DNA of 64,000 bases from Prorocentrum cordatum (taxonomy: Eukaryota > Sar > Dinophyceae > Prorocentrales > Prorocentraceae). The position numbers were made by a program, and so were the translations under genes. Numbering within the stretch: the first letter of the stretch is position 1; the number at the start of each line of letters is the position of its first letter. Below the pieces are notes generated by a model that did no database searches, was not told where the DNA came from, and was given only the letters and a program-made list of their open reading frames with translations. Of the stretch, positions 35,358 to 46,461 are shown one piece after another. Location of the stretch: positions 142,703 to 206,702 of the forward strand of contig CAUYUJ010015759.1 in the NCBI GenBank assembly GCA_963575745.1, given 5' to 3'.

Positions 35358-35450
35358 GCTTCTCGATGTGTGCGCGTCATCCTTGCGCAAGGGCCATGCT
35401 AATCTTCTCTGTCTCGTTCCATGTTTAGCGCATGATCCCCGAAGGGGATC
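35358..35450 (-). ncRNA. U6: U6 spliceosomal small nuclear RNA
   Basis: The minus strand reads a 5' stem-loop GATCCCCTTCGGGGATC (35450-35434), then ATGGAACGAGACAGAGAAG and ATTAGCATGGCCCTTGCGCA with AGGATGACGCGCACACAT. The ACAGAGA box, which pairs with the 5' splice site, the AGC region and the internal stem-loop are intact, and the stretch ACAGAGAAGATTAGCATGGC is identical to U6 of animals. No T-run terminator follows GAGAAGC (35358), so the exact 3' end is uncertain. The gene sits alone between repeats; no other snRNA or 5S rRNA gene was found beside it. U6 catalyses pre-mRNA and, in dinoflagellates, spliced-leader trans-splicing. A processed pseudogene cannot be excluded. Confidence 0.9.
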
Positions 35451-36483
35451 CGGCTGCTCCCGGGGCCACTGTATGACACGAGGCCAGGACGAGGATACAC
35501 TTGGGTGAGGATACGAGAATCTCTGATATGCGGCGGCTTTGGAGGATATACACCGGGAGTCGCGGCCCTCTCAGATCTCATAGCGTTCCCAGGACGCTCT
35601 GAGGGCGTTCCCGAACGCGGAGCGCTCTGGAACGGATTGATCCTCGTCCTTGTGCCCACCGAGCTGGGTGGGGCACGGCAACGAGGCCGGGCTGGGCCAG
35701 GCCAGGCAGGACCGGAGGCGGCAAGCAGGCGGGAGGCGAGGGACGCCACGAGGGGCAGAAGCTTGAGTGGCAGGAGGCAGCGCACGGCAAGGCACCCCAG
35801 GCAGATCACGATCAAGCTGCACTGGTCAAAACTTAGCCAGGACGCTCGCGATTATCTTCGCGCCCTCGCGCTACCGCCCTGGAGAAGGGCGCCTCTTCCA
35901 CCGAAGCCGCAACGCGCAACGCGCGATTATCCTCGCGCCCCGGGAGGTGCCCTAGACTTAGCTGGGCCGAGCACAAGCTAAGGCTCAGGAGGAAGCCTCC
36001 GCTGGGGCCGACCGCTGACGCTGCCCCAGAGGCGCAGAACTGGTAGGGCAGAAAGCCGGCATCGGCACCAGGAGGTGCAGACCCCAACGCCTCGGGGTCT
36101 TGGTCCCGCGCGCCGACTTCCGCGGCCCCGACACGTGCCTTCACGCTGCAGCGCGTCCTTTCTCACCCCTCCGGCGCGCGGGGTTCGCGGCGGGCGGCCT
36201 CGGGCATGCGAGGCCCTGCCCCCAACGCCGTCGGCGCGGGCCTGTCGGCGGCAGCGCCGCACGCCGTGCCCCGCCGGCGTGCGGACACACCCGCACGCCG
36301 AGCTCGGGGACTCGGTGCCCGACTCGCGGCCCCAGCAGCGGGGAGGTGGAGGGGGGCAGGGAGCGAGCTCGCCCGAGAGGCCCGACAGCCCTGCCAGACG
36401 ACGGGGAGGTCCGCCAGGAGCCCAGGGGGCCCCGAGGGGGGGGGCCCGGGCTCCGGGGCTGCCCTGGAGCACTGCACCCCTCC
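35451..36483. other. GC-rich spacer upstream of U6
   Basis: The first 100 bp (35451-35550) would hold the U6 promoter. I see GTATCC-type repeats (TGTATCCTCGTCC, CGTATCCTCACCC on the minus strand) but no clear TATA or TTTT box. The rest is GC-rich, with a duplicated CGCGATTATC motif (35848, 35922), and no gene. Confidence 0.4.
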
Positions 36484-36630
36484 GAGTCGGGCCTGTCCCC
36501 CACAGGCGGATTTTGGTGGAAAAAATAAAAGTACTAGAGAAAAGGATGCACCCAAATAGTCAAAAAATAGTCCCCTGACTAGTTTTGACTATTTTTGCAT
36601 ACTCCTCCTGTAGAGGGACAGGCCCGACTT
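36484..36630. repeat. MITE-like inverted-repeat element, family 3, copy 1
   Basis: Terminal inverted repeats GAGTCGGGCCTGTCCC (left) and GGGACAGGCCCGACTT (right). The centre holds an A/T-rich hairpin, AATAGTCAAAAAATAGTC-CCCT-GACTAGTTTTGACTATT. Copy 2 is at 52860-53022. Confidence 0.85.
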
Positions 36631-36755
36631 CACCCGGGAGCCTTCCAGCGAGGCCCCAGCGCCCCCGGGGCAGACTGCGGCCTTCCCTGGAGCACTGCCG
36701 CCTGACTCGCGGCCACGAAACCCTCCTCGGGAGCCTTCCTGGGGACCCAGGGACA

Positions 36756-36910
36756 CGCAAATAAGTACGCACACATATCCCAGGAGTCCCCATGTTGTCC
36801 GATATTTCTTTGAGGCTCGTCTTCCCCCCCCACTTGCCATATCTTCCCCTACTTTCGGGGGGATCGACGACTCGTTGTGCCTGTGTGTGTTTGTCCCCCC
36901 CCCCTGGTTC
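36756..36910 (+). repeat. Dispersed repeat shared with 57508-57622
   Basis: Shared pieces in order: GGGACACxCxxATAA, TCCCCAT, CCATAT, GGGGAATCGACGATTCATTG (here GGGGGATCGACGACTCGTTG), TGTGTTTxTxTCCCCC. No coding capacity. Confidence 0.75.
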
Positions 36911-37013
36911 CTGGGGGCCCCCCTCCCCCAAGGAGGCCTCTGGCTCACGGCGCGTGGGGCGCGGGCGGCCCCCGCGCTCCCCGCGGGCGAGGTCCCGCGG
37001 CGCCGCGGCCCGC

Positions 37014-38900
37014 CTAGATGGCCACGACGTCACTCGAGAGGTCGGAGCAGCGACCGCCCACGGGGCTCGAGGACACGGCCGCGGGATCCGCGGGCTCCTC
37101 GCCGAGGTCGCTGCGGCTGTGCTCCTCCTCCACGATGGGCGCATCGGGCTGACCCGCAGGGTCACCGCAGTCGTCGATGCCCTGCGACAGCGACGCGTCC
37201 GTGCCCTTCCGGCTGCTGCCTCCTCGGAGGATCTCTTTGAGGCCTGTCGGGGTGGGCTTCCTGAGGCTACGCCTCACAGCGTCGGCAGCGTCCGCCACTC
37301 CCGTTCCCGCTGCCATCGCGATGGTTCCAGCGGCCTCCACGCCGCGCGAGGTCACGGCGACTGCAGCCTCTGCCCCATGCTGCGCCAGCTGCAGAAGCTC
37401 CCCAGAGGCGACGCCTACTGCGTCCGCCCCCATCTGGACCAAGTGCCGCAGCGAAGACACATCGACGAGCGCGTTCGATCCTTGGAATGCTGGGAGTGCG
37501 CTCAGGAGGCTTACGTCTGACTGGCTTGACCGCAGCTGCCTCTGCGCAGCCTTCTCTCTTCTACGCTTCCGCGCCCGCCTCTCTCTCCATTTGGTACAGA
37601 AACAAGCCACTCTGCCAGAGTTCAGGTCCATAGAGTCTTGCACGCGCATTTTAGGAAGCGCTGTTCTGAGCATCGCGACGACTTCTCTCCATGCCTGAAG
37701 TAAATTTGTCAAGCCAGTGAGAACACCATCCTCGTGATTGCCAATGTTCCAGGGAGTTCGGTGCGTCAACTCCTCGCCCTCTGCCACGAAGTGTGTCTTG
37801 GCGAAGTCTATCCATGAGACGCCGACGTTGCCGTATGCGTCTGCAATGAGAAGTAAGCTACTACCGATGAACTCGTGAGCCTTCACGAAAGCGGACTCCA
37901 CGCATGCGTGGTAAAGCTCCTCCAGCTGCTGCAACATCTCCTCGGCAATATCCACGGAAACGATGTCCTCATGCTCGCAGTCACCGTCGTCCGTCGCAGC
38001 GACATGCGCAAACTCGGCGAGGACAGCGATGACGTCCTCGTGGGTGATCATTTTCGCGATAGTCTGATCCAACAACTCACGCGGCTTCTTGCGATATCCA
38101 GCGATGCCGTCAACACGGAAGCCCAAGGAACTGATCGTCGTGTGCGCGTCTCGCGACGACATCCATTTGTACTTTGTAATGGCCTGCTTCTCCCTTTCCT
38201 CTGTTGTGAGGTCTTCGGGGTAGAGCTCGCACATGCGTTTGTAAAGATCGTTCCTCGGCTTCGGGTTGTCGCACTCCGACTCCAGGAACGTGCGGATGCC
38301 CAGCTTTATGTCTATGACCTTTGGCTGGAGAAATCCCATCAACAGATTGTTGATTCTGATGAACTCTATCGGCTTGCCGCTGTCGTCCACGCCCTTGACA
38401 TCTCCATGGTACTCCGGAGTGTAGGCGTAGACGGGGTCCTCGGCATACGTATCTCTCAAGCGCCTGTACACATCGCGCTCCGTCGCGTCCAGCATCTTCA
38501 GGATGGTCCCGGGCCGGTCCACCTGGATCTCGCTGCCACCCCGGGAGGCGTGGCCGGCGGCGATGACGTCCAGCTTCTTCCTGGTGGCCGCGTCGGGGGC
38601 CTTCCTCCTTGCGCCAAGGGCTCTCGAGCCCGTCGTCTCGGGGCCGCCGCAGAAGGCGCCCGAGTCCGCCGACCCCAGCCCGACGGACAGGGCGGAGGCG
38701 CTCCGCCGCACGGCCTCGGCGCCGAGGACGCCGCACGGCTCGGTGGAGGCTCGGGGGGCGTGCATGGACACCCCGCAAGCCCTCGGCGGGAGGCCTGGAG
38801 GGGGGATGCCGAGTCCGCTCGGCTGCGCTCGGGCGCGCCCAGGAGGGGGGGACAGGAAGAGGGCGCCATGGTGCCAGGGAGGCCTCCTGGCTGCGGCCAT
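37014..38900 (-). CDS. Inositol polyphosphate kinase family protein (IPMK/IP6K/IP3K type)
   Basis: An uninterrupted 628-codon frame, ATG at 38898-38900, stop TAG at 37014-37016. The kinase domain covers about residues 114-410. It starts with an AGHASRGG glycine-rich strand (115-122) and TILKMLDATERDVY (132-145). The family signature PxxxDxKxG is PKVIDIKLG at 193-201. SSLGFRVDGI at 258-266 matches the conserved S(S/T)LGFR segment, and WIDFAKTHF at 363-371 is the metal-binding IDFA motif. Such enzymes phosphorylate inositol phosphates with ATP. Which substrate is used cannot be told. The N-terminal 110 residues are low-complexity, and a basic stretch RERRARKRRREK (about 445) and an Ala-rich helical C-terminus follow the kinase domain. 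Neither intron nor disruption is seen, unlike the retroelements. The lack of introns could reflect origin as a retrocopy. No spliced-leader relic is visible upstream. Confidence 0.9.
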   Translation of the reverse strand: MAAARRPPWHHGALFLSPPPGRARAQPSGLGIPPPGLPPRACGVSMHAPRASTEPCGVLGAEAVRRSASALSVGLGSADSGAFCGGPETTGSRALGARRKAPDAATRKKLDVIAAGHASRGGSEIQVDRPGTILKMLDATERDVYRRLRDTYAEDPVYAYTPEYHGDVKGVDDSGKPIEFIRINNLLMGFLQPKVIDIKLGIRTFLESECDNPKPRNDLYKRMCELYPEDLTTEEREKQAITKYKWMSSRDAHTTISSLGFRVDGIAGYRKKPRELLDQTIAKMITHEDVIAVLAEFAHVAATDDGDCEHEDIVSVDIAEEMLQQLEELYHACVESAFVKAHEFIGSSLLLIADAYGNVGVSWIDFAKTHFVAEGEELTHRTPWNIGNHEDGVLTGLTNLLQAWREVVAMLRTALPKMRVQDSMDLNSGRVACFCTKWRERRARKRRREKAAQRQLRSSQSDVSLLSALPAFQGSNALVDVSSLRHLVQMGADAVGVASGELLQLAQHGAEAAVAVTSRGVEAAGTIAMAAGTGVADAADAVRRSLRKPTPTGLKEILRGGSSRKGTDASLSQGIDDCGDPAGQPDAPIVEEEHSRSDLGEEPADPAAVSSSPVGGRCSDLSSDVVAI

Positions 38901-39304
38901 GCAGGCCGCTCACTCCTGGTCCTCCCCCCCCTTGGACGCCCCCGATGCACGCAAGCGCGCCTCTGCCTACCTGGGGCTGGAGCCGATGGGGCCAGGCCGG
39001 AGGAATACCAGTCCTGATTTTTTCAGGACGGCGTCCCCAAAGTCCCGACCCTTTCCCCGGGGCCGGTTTTTCATCCCGAATCGTTTTGAAGGTCCCGAGG
39101 CCCGGCGAGGGCCCCTGGGGTCCGAAAATAGCGAACAACTTGCCGTCCTGATTTGTCCCAACCATCCTGTGGTGTTGGGTCCTCGTTTTGAAGAGACAGC
39201 GCCCCGCGTCCCACCTCCTTGCTCCTTCCTCCTCCTCTCCTCATCCTCCCTCCTCCTCCATCCTTGCCTTTGCTCTCCGCATGTCTCAGCTCAGCCCCTC
39301 CTCC
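38901..39304. other. 5' flank of the inositol polyphosphate kinase gene
   Basis: Unique sequence. On the minus strand a perfect stem GTCCTGA-loop-TCAGGAC with an A-run loop lies at about 39010-39030, and a pyrimidine-rich stretch ending CTCCAG (about 38985) could serve as a spliced-leader acceptor site. Both are suggestions only. C-rich CCTCCT sequence runs from 39215 to the ATC array. Confidence 0.35.
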
Positions 39305-39838
<534 letters not shown>

Positions 39839-39854
39839 GCCATGGCTGATTCGT

Positions 39855-40660
39855 TGCGTGGCCCCATAGGGAGCTCCACCGAAGGCCCCAGTGGGGGGGG
39901 CCACATGCGTCCCCCACGCCCAGGACAGCGCTTCATGGCCCCATAGAGAGCTCCACCGAAGGCCCCAGTGGGGGGGGCCACATGCGTCCCCCACGCCCAG
40001 GACAGCGTTTCGTGGCCCCACAGGGGGCTCCATCGAAGGCCCCAGTGGGGGGGGGCCACATGCGGCTCCCACGCCCAGGACAGCGTCTCGTGGCCCCACA
40101 GGGAGCTCCACCGAAGGCCCCAGTGGGGGGGGCCACTTGCGTCCCCCACGCCCAGGACAGCGTTTCGTGGCCCCATAGGGAGCTCCACCGAAGGCCCTAG
40201 TGGGGGGGGCGGCCACATGCGTCCCCACGCCCAGGACAGCGCTTCGTAGCCCCACAGGGAGCTCCATCGGAGGCCCCAGTGGGGGGGGGGGGCCACATGC
40301 GTCCCCCACGCCCAGGACAGCGTTTCGTGGCCCCATAGAGAGCTCCACCGAAGGCCCCAGTGGGGGGGGGGCCACATGCGTCCCCCACGCCCAGGACAGC
40401 GCGTCGTGGCCCCATAGGGAGCTCCACCGAAGGCTCCAGAGGGGGGGGCCATATGCGTCCACCACGCCCAGGACAGCGTTTCGTGGCCCCACAGGGAGCT
40501 ACACCGAAGGCCCCAGTGTGGGGGGGCCACATGCGTCTCCCCCACCCAGGACAGCGTTTCGTAGCCCCATAGGGAGCCCCACCGAAGTCCCAGTGGTACA
40601 GTTCGCATGCGTCTCCCCCACCCCCGACAGCGTTTCTTGGGCCATAGGGAGCCCCACCGA
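39855..40660. repeat. 78 bp tandem satellite, about 10 copies
   Basis: Units of GGCCCCATAGGGAGCTCCAC, CGAAGGCCCCAGTG, a G-run of 7-12, CCACATGCGTCCCCCACGCC, CAGGACAGCGTTTCGT. Units differ mainly in the G-run length; the right end (40560-40660) decays. Confidence 0.95.
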
Positions 40661-40739
40661 ATGCGATACTCACAACGACGGTATTCACAACTGCATATGG
40701 TGGGGTCCTTCGCCGGGCTAATTTTGTTGCGACGCGATC

Positions 40740-40915
40740 ATGTCTGGGGATGGGGCCGGGCCGGAGGATCGCACCGCATCGCCGAAGCGTCGGCGATGCT
40801 CCGGGATGGAGGACAAGCGGGCCCTGCGCCGCGCCGCATCGCCGAGGCGTTTCGGCGCTGCGGCGCGACCCGCCGGCACCACCTCTCCAGCCCCAGGTGG
40901 GCGGCCTAGAGAGGT
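40740..40915. repeat. GATCGC inverted-repeat element, copy 3
   Basis: GGAGGATCGCACCGCATCGC, CGAAGCGTCGGCGATGCTCC and, on the right, GCCGAGGCGTTTCGGCGCTG, CGGCGCGACC, GGTGGGCGGCCTAGAG. Same organisation as 34153-34321. Confidence 0.7.
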
Positions 40916-40935
40916 ATATGCTGAGCTGCTGACCT

Positions 40936-41058
40936 CCTCCGCCTCCTCCTCGTCCTCCTCCTCCGCCTCCTCCTTCTCCTCCTTCGCCTCCGCCTCCTCC
41001 TCCTCCTCCTCCTCCTCCGCCTCCTCCGCCTCCTCCTCCGCCTCCTCCTCCTCCTCCA
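40936..41058. repeat. CCT/CGC triplet array
   Basis: Pyrimidine-rich triplets directly before composite repeat copy 4. Confidence 0.95.
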
Positions 41059-42096
41059 CTCGTTTTCCTTATAAATCATTTCCCCCTGTCGCACCCCAAG
41101 GCCAGTTTCTAGGGCGGGCTGGGCGTTTCGCCTGAGACTTCCTCACCATCTATGACTCTGGACTCTGGACCTTGAGAATGACAACAGCTTTACAGATGGA
41201 GGGCGGGTCGTTTTCAAAATGTGGTTCTCGCCGTAGCGCCGCGCACATTCGCTTTAACAATTTGCACGAGTTTCACGGGTTGAAGGCGGGTGGTTTTCAA
41301 AATGTGGCTCTCGCATTAGCGCCGCGCACATTCGCTATAACAATTTGCTAGAGTTTCACGGCTTGGAGGCGGGTGGTGTCCAAAATGTTGCTCTCGCCGT
41401 AGCGCCGCGCACATTCGATGTGAAAAATTGCAAAAGGTTCACGACTTGAGGGCGGGTGGTATTCAAATTGTGGCTCTCGCCTTAGCGCCGCGCACATTCG
41501 CTGTGAAAACTTGCAAGAGATTCACGAATTGAGGGCGGGTGGTTTTCAAAATATGGCTCTCGCCGTAGCGCCGCGCGCATTCGTTTAGAAAGTTGCAAAA
41601 GGTTCACGAATTCGTGGTGGGTGGTATTCAAAATGTAGCTCTCGCCTTAGCGCCGCGCGCACTCGTTTTAAATTTGCAAGGGCTTCGCGCATTGAGGGCG
41701 GTTCGTTTTCAAAATGTGGCTCTCGCCTTAGCGCCGCGCACATTCGTTTTCAACATTTGCAAGAGTTTCACGGATTCCCATGATCAGCGTATCAGAAATA
41801 GCGTTTGGGAAGGATTCAGGATTATGCGGGTGCAACAGTTATGTGGATTCACGGTGTTGAAATTCCAAACATGGCGTTCTGGCACGACTCCAGATCGCCA
41901 AGACGCAGCAGTCAGGTTGATCCGTGGCGTGGAAATCCCGAGAACAATGTTTTGGTATGCTTCAAGGTCTTCAAAGGGTTGTCTTCCAACGAGGTAGTTC
42001 CCTCAATGGAAATGAAAAGTTGTGGGGGCCGATTAAGAGGGAGCTTGGGGGGAGCGTGACTTCCAACATCGTTGATGACTCTTGGGTTTATACTGG
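41059..42096 (+). repeat. Composite repeat, copy 4 (longest)
   Basis: Leader with GTCGCACCCCAAGGC and GGGCGTTTCGCCTGAGACTT, then seven 82 bp units (first at 41199), then the tail with GGCGTTCTGGCACGACTC, AGACGCAGCAGTCAGGTTGA and CATCGTTGATGACTCTTGGG. A CCT array starts at 42097. Confidence 0.95.
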
Positions 42097-42641
42097 TCCT
42101 CCTCCTCCTCCTCCGCCTCCTCCTCCTCCGCCTCCTCCTCATCCTCCGCCTCCTCCTCCTCATTCTCATCCTCCGTCTCCTCCTCATCCTCCTCATGCCT
42201 GGATTGTGGTGTTGGTGGTAATCTTTCGGCCATCACCGAGATTGGGACCAACTTCCCTCGGTGGAGACACGCTGCCGATCTTGGTGTTGGTGCCAACCTC
42301 CGGGCCTCCGAAGGTGGGCGGCCTGGAGCGATAGGCTGAGCTGCGCGCAAGGGGGCCCCAAGTCGGGGGGCGCCAGCTGACCGCCTCACCGATCCCGGCC
42401 GGACCGATCCCGGGCCCAGGACGGGCCCGCTCAAGATCGGCGAGGTGGTGGGCCGACGCCTCCCGACCGGGAGGCGGGACGCCAAGTGTGCTCGGCTGCG
42501 CGCAAGAGCGACCCCGGAGGCAGGAGTGACCTCTCGGCGCACGGCTTGCCGATCGCGGCACGCGATGCGACAGTCGCGGCTTGCGAGCCTCCCCCCTGCC
42601 CAACAGAGTAAGAAGAAGAGAACAGATAATAAGAAGAAGAC

Positions 42642-42674
<33 letters not shown>

Positions 42675-42687
42675 ACGTCATAGGGCC
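42097..42687. other. CCT array, unique spacer and AAG array
   Basis: CCT/CCG triplets (42097-42195), unique GC-rich sequence with GACCGATCCCGG repeats (42380-42425), and an (AAG)n array at 42607-42675. No gene. Confidence 0.7.
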
Positions 42688-42855
42688 ATAAACAAACGTT
42701 TTTGGCGCTCCGCGCGGATTTCTTGGATCTGCGCTGGACCCCCCCCCGCCCTGGCGCGCGGAGCGCGCCAGGGGCGGCGCCAGAGGCGCCGCCAGGGGCA
42801 GCCCAGAGCGGATCCAAGCCAATCCGCGCGCAGCGCCAACAGTTTAATGTTTCTG
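42688..42855. repeat. GGCGCT inverted-repeat (MITE-like) element, copy 1
   Basis: Left arm TTTTGGCGCTCCGCGCGGAT, TTCTTGGATCTGCGCTGG. The right arm in reverse complement is GTTGGCGCTGCGCGCGGATT, GGCTTGGATC. Copies 2 and 3 are at 55688-55855 and 57632-57756. It is followed by a TTC array (42862-42930). Confidence 0.85.
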
Positions 42856-42861
42856 GTGTTT

Positions 42862-43730
42862 CGTCTTCTTCTTCTTCCTCTTCCTCTTCTGCTTCTTCTT
42901 CCTCTTCTTCTTCTTCCTCTTTTTCTTCCTCCGCGCAAACCGAAAGTCGGGCACACGAGGCCACTGCGGCGAAGGCCCACTCGTGCGTGCAGCGCCACGC
43001 CGGCCCTGGTCGGCCCGCCAGGGGCCCAGAACCGGCACAGGCGCCCTGCTGGCTGGGGCCGGGAAGGCACCTGCGCCTGGGTCTGGGGTTGTGCTGTCCC
43101 CATCGTGCTTGAGGACCAGATCCCATCACTAATCTCCCAATCAGTGCTTGCACTGAGGGGGTCCTAGCGGAAATTGAAAGATTTGCCGAACATTTCCCGC
43201 CGATTTTGGTAGCCGGGTGGGTTCCCGAGTTCCCGGTTTCCAGGTTCCCGGGCTCCTGCTTATTGGCTCCGGGCCGATTTCGGTGAGTTTCGGGTTCCCG
43301 GGTTCCCGGTCGATCTCCTTTATCGGAAACCATCCACTGATTGGGTTTTTTTTAGGGCGCCCAGAAAAGTATCGAAGCAGTGTCGAACGAGTATCGCCTC
43401 CCAGGGCCCAGGGCCCGACACGTGGAAACCCTCCAGTTTCGGTACTTTTTTGGTGCTCGAAACTCCTTCTGGTGATCAAGGAGGCTAAAGTAGGTTGGAA
43501 CGTGAGAACCCCAGGGACGGGCCTGGCGGGGAGCGGAGCGGCGCGTACCAGGCGTCCTCCGGGAAGAGCGGGCAGCGGGCAGAGGGTGCCACGCCTCAAC
43601 GCAGCCGCCGCCCTCGCGCTACCTCACCGCTGGGACCGCCGGGGCCGTGAGGGAACCTGGGGCGCCACGCCTGGGCCACACTCGCGGAGCCATGCTTGGA
43701 CCGAAATGGCTGATCACGGAGGGGCACCAG
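42862..43730. other. TTC array, spacer and GGTTCCCGGG-type repeats
   Basis: (TTC)n to about 42930, then unique sequence. At 43205-43320 GGTTCCCGGG/GTTTCCAGGTTCCCGG motifs repeat. No gene is seen. Confidence 0.6.
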
Positions 43731-43925
43731 GCCTGGCGGCCTCGGGGCTGGAGCAGGTGGGCTCGGCGGATCGCACCGCCGGCGTCACCTCTCCGATGCA
43801 CTGGCGACGTCTGGGCACAGAAAATCGGGCTCCCGGTCGCGCTGCATCGCCGATGCACAGGCGATGCGGTACTGATTCTCCAATCTCACCTGCTCGGACC
43901 GCATTGAGGAGGCCTGGAGGCTAGG
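43731..43925. repeat. GATCGC inverted-repeat element, copy 4
   Basis: Left: GGAGCAGGTGGGCTCGGCGG then ATCGCACCGCCG. Right: GCTGCATCGCCGATGCACAG, GCGATGCGG and ACCTGCTCGGACC. Arms are diverged but in the family order. Confidence 0.7.
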
Positions 43926-44846
43926 AGAAGAGAACGACAACGATGCCAGGTAGCCAGACAAGGAGGAGTAGTCTGACGCGGGTGCGCGCGCCCCATAACC
44001 TGCCACCCAAAAAAGAGGTCTCACGCCATGCGCCGCGACTGTTCCTCATGCGTCGCCAGGCAAGTCTTCCCAAGCCAGGTTCGGCAGAGAGGCCACGCAA
44101 GACCGTCTCAGCGCAGAGACACCACACAATGACTCTGATGTCGGATGCTCGGCAGGCGCACTCCATCGGATTCAAAATTCGAATTTGGAACGCTGGACCC
44201 CCCCGACAGATGCCCCTAAGAAGCTCCGAAAAAGCCCCGCAAGATGCCCCCAAGAAGTTGCCCAGAGGCTCCGAAGAGGCCCCCCAAAGGCCCCCAAGCA
44301 GCCAATTATCCCCAGTCACTACATCCGCCGCACCCTTTCGATTCATCAAAGGGGTGCCTGGCGTGCCAAATTCTTCAATGCTTTCAGCTTGCTTGAAAAC
44401 TCCTAGTGGCCTCCTGGCCCAGCGCGCTGGCCAACCGGAGAGTAGATACACCCAAGGCGACCCAAAATGGCCCCAAGATGGCCTGGGCCCTAGAAGCCCC
44501 AAGAGGCCTTGAAGACGGTCAGGAGACCAAACTCATGTCCACTGTTTTTGTCAATGATGTTAGCCTTCTCGCCTTTTCGGGTTTTCGACGCTCCAAGACG
44601 GCACTGTGGGCCTCCTAGAACACCCCAAGACGGTCCAAGAGGCCCCCAAGAGGACCGTAAGACGGCCCAAAAGGACCCCGAGACGGCCCCATGGATATCC
44701 AAGAGAGGCATCGCCCAGAGAAGGACCCACGGCTGCCCAACAAGGGCCCCAACACGGCATCCGAAGGCGTGCGCCGCACCCCTCTGCATCTGCTTTTCTC
44801 CCAAGGAGTGCTTGCACTTATCGGGGGCGCGCAGACATGGATTAGC
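43926..44846. repeat. CCCCAAGA-rich dispersed repeat with AT-rich core
   Basis: 44210-44300 and 44450-44720 are made of CCCCAAGATGGCC-type units. The core at 44525-44625 (TTTTCGGGTTTTCGACGCTC, CAAGACGGCAC) matches 31560-31620 directly and 12030-12140 inverted. Confidence 0.75.
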
Positions 44847-44886
44847 GATCCATGGATTTGGCGCGCGGTCGCCAAATCCATGGATC
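44847..44886. repeat. Perfect 17 bp inverted repeat
   Basis: GATCCATGGATTTGGCG (44847-44863), 6-base loop, then its exact reverse complement (44870-44886). It could form a stable cruciform or hairpin. There is no adjoining T-run and no gene within 1 kb. Confidence 0.95.
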
Positions 44887-46192
44887 GGGGGAGGTGCCCT
44901 CCCCAAAATGCGGCCGGTGCAGCCTCGTTCGGCGGCGGAAACCCGCGATGCCCCATGGAAGCGGGACCGGTCGCTCGTCCGTCCACGCCCCCCCGATCCA
45001 TGATTGCGATCGCCTGACCTCAGGGGCTCTGACTTGGATTGACGAGTAATTGTACGGGTCCGCCAGGGTTCCGCCCGTTGGGCGGCCGTGGGCGCCCCCA
45101 CGCGCCAGCTGGGCCCGCCGAAGTTTCACCCGGTGTGCGGCCGTGGGCGCCTCGCGGGCGCTCCATGCGCTGGCTGGGTCCGCCAGGGGTTCGCCTGTCG
45201 GGCGCCCGTGGGCGCCCACGTGGGGTCCACTGTGTGTTCTCCTCTCGGAAGAGGAACGGGCTCTGCCATCCTTTTCCCCCTGGGGTTATCCAGCCCCCTT
45301 CTGGGACACTGCAGGCTACGTATGATCATGCCCCACCGCTCACTTCCCACATGAACCCATACAATCCCACGCCGACCAACATCGACCCCCTCATCCTCGT
45401 CAAAAAACACATGCGCGCACACTCGTTTATCGCAGAGATAAGTTCACTAATAGCTTGCAAAAAACACAAAAAAACTGCACGAAGTCCACACGCGCGCGCA
45501 AATGCCAAAAGCATACCAAACTCACCAGTTCTGCCAGTGTTTCAACATAGCAACCAACAAGCGTAGGTGTTCCATGACACATGTTGCAACCTTCCTGTGA
45601 ACGCGCAGTTGCTGAAATCACATGGGAACCATTGAATTTTGGCTATGTCGTCCAGAACCCGCACTCTCATCCCACCACGCGGTGCGCCCACGTTGATCCA
45701 GTGTGCGCCCAGCGCGCGGATCTGCACCAAATGATATAAAACGGGCCACCCGCGCACGGCGTCACGCGCGCGTGTCGAAATCCTGCCCAAAACAGTGGTG
45801 TCCGAAATATATCGAGATAGAGTTCTACAAACACAAATGTAACAACAAATGCTTCCAACAAAAGGTCTGGCAGGGTTCCTTGCATTCCCGCGCGCGCACT
45901 TCCTCACCACCACCCTCATCAGCGCAAACGCATCACCGCCGTTATCTTCATCGTCGTTCGCCACCATTTCCGCCACCACCAGTCAACCACCTTTCCGACG
46001 CATGGGCATCATCACCGTTATCGTCGTCGCCAACATCGGCGCCGTCATCGGCCTTGCCGTCGCTATCGTCACCATCGCCACCATCATCGCTACTATCATT
46101 ATCGTTGCCGCCGTTGGCCGCGTCATCATGATACAACGCCCGCCCGAGTCACCGACCCACACTGAAACGCCCGTGCGCGAGCAAGGCTTTTG
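44887..46192. other. Spacer with short tandem repeats
   Basis: 45055-45225 holds three units of about 66 bp with GTCCGCCAGGG and GGCCGTGGGCGCC. 45240-45880 is unique. 45920-46130 is a GCC/ATC-type degenerate triplet region. No gene. Confidence 0.6.
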
Positions 46193-46203
46193 AGACACGC
46201 TGA
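46193..46203. repeat. Target-site duplication, 3' side of element C
   Basis: AGACACGCTGA, identical to 51685-51695. Confidence 0.93.
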
Positions 46204-46461
46204 TTTTGTTTTGTTCCCCATCGGGGCTCAGGAGGCCGGCGGTCAACTCCTTGGTCGAGCAGTCTAAACTCGGCCGTGGCAGGGGGGGGGGCACTGTCCG
46301 AGGGGAGCTCCCACCTGCCGCGCGGTGGGCCAGGCATCCGCGGCGGCAGCACTCCCCCACGCAGAGCGCAGAGCCCCCGCCCGCTCCATCTGTCGAGAGG
46401 CCCAGGCATGAAGGTCGCACCAGACCTCGGCGAGACTGGGGTGCCAGCGGGCCGTGACGCG

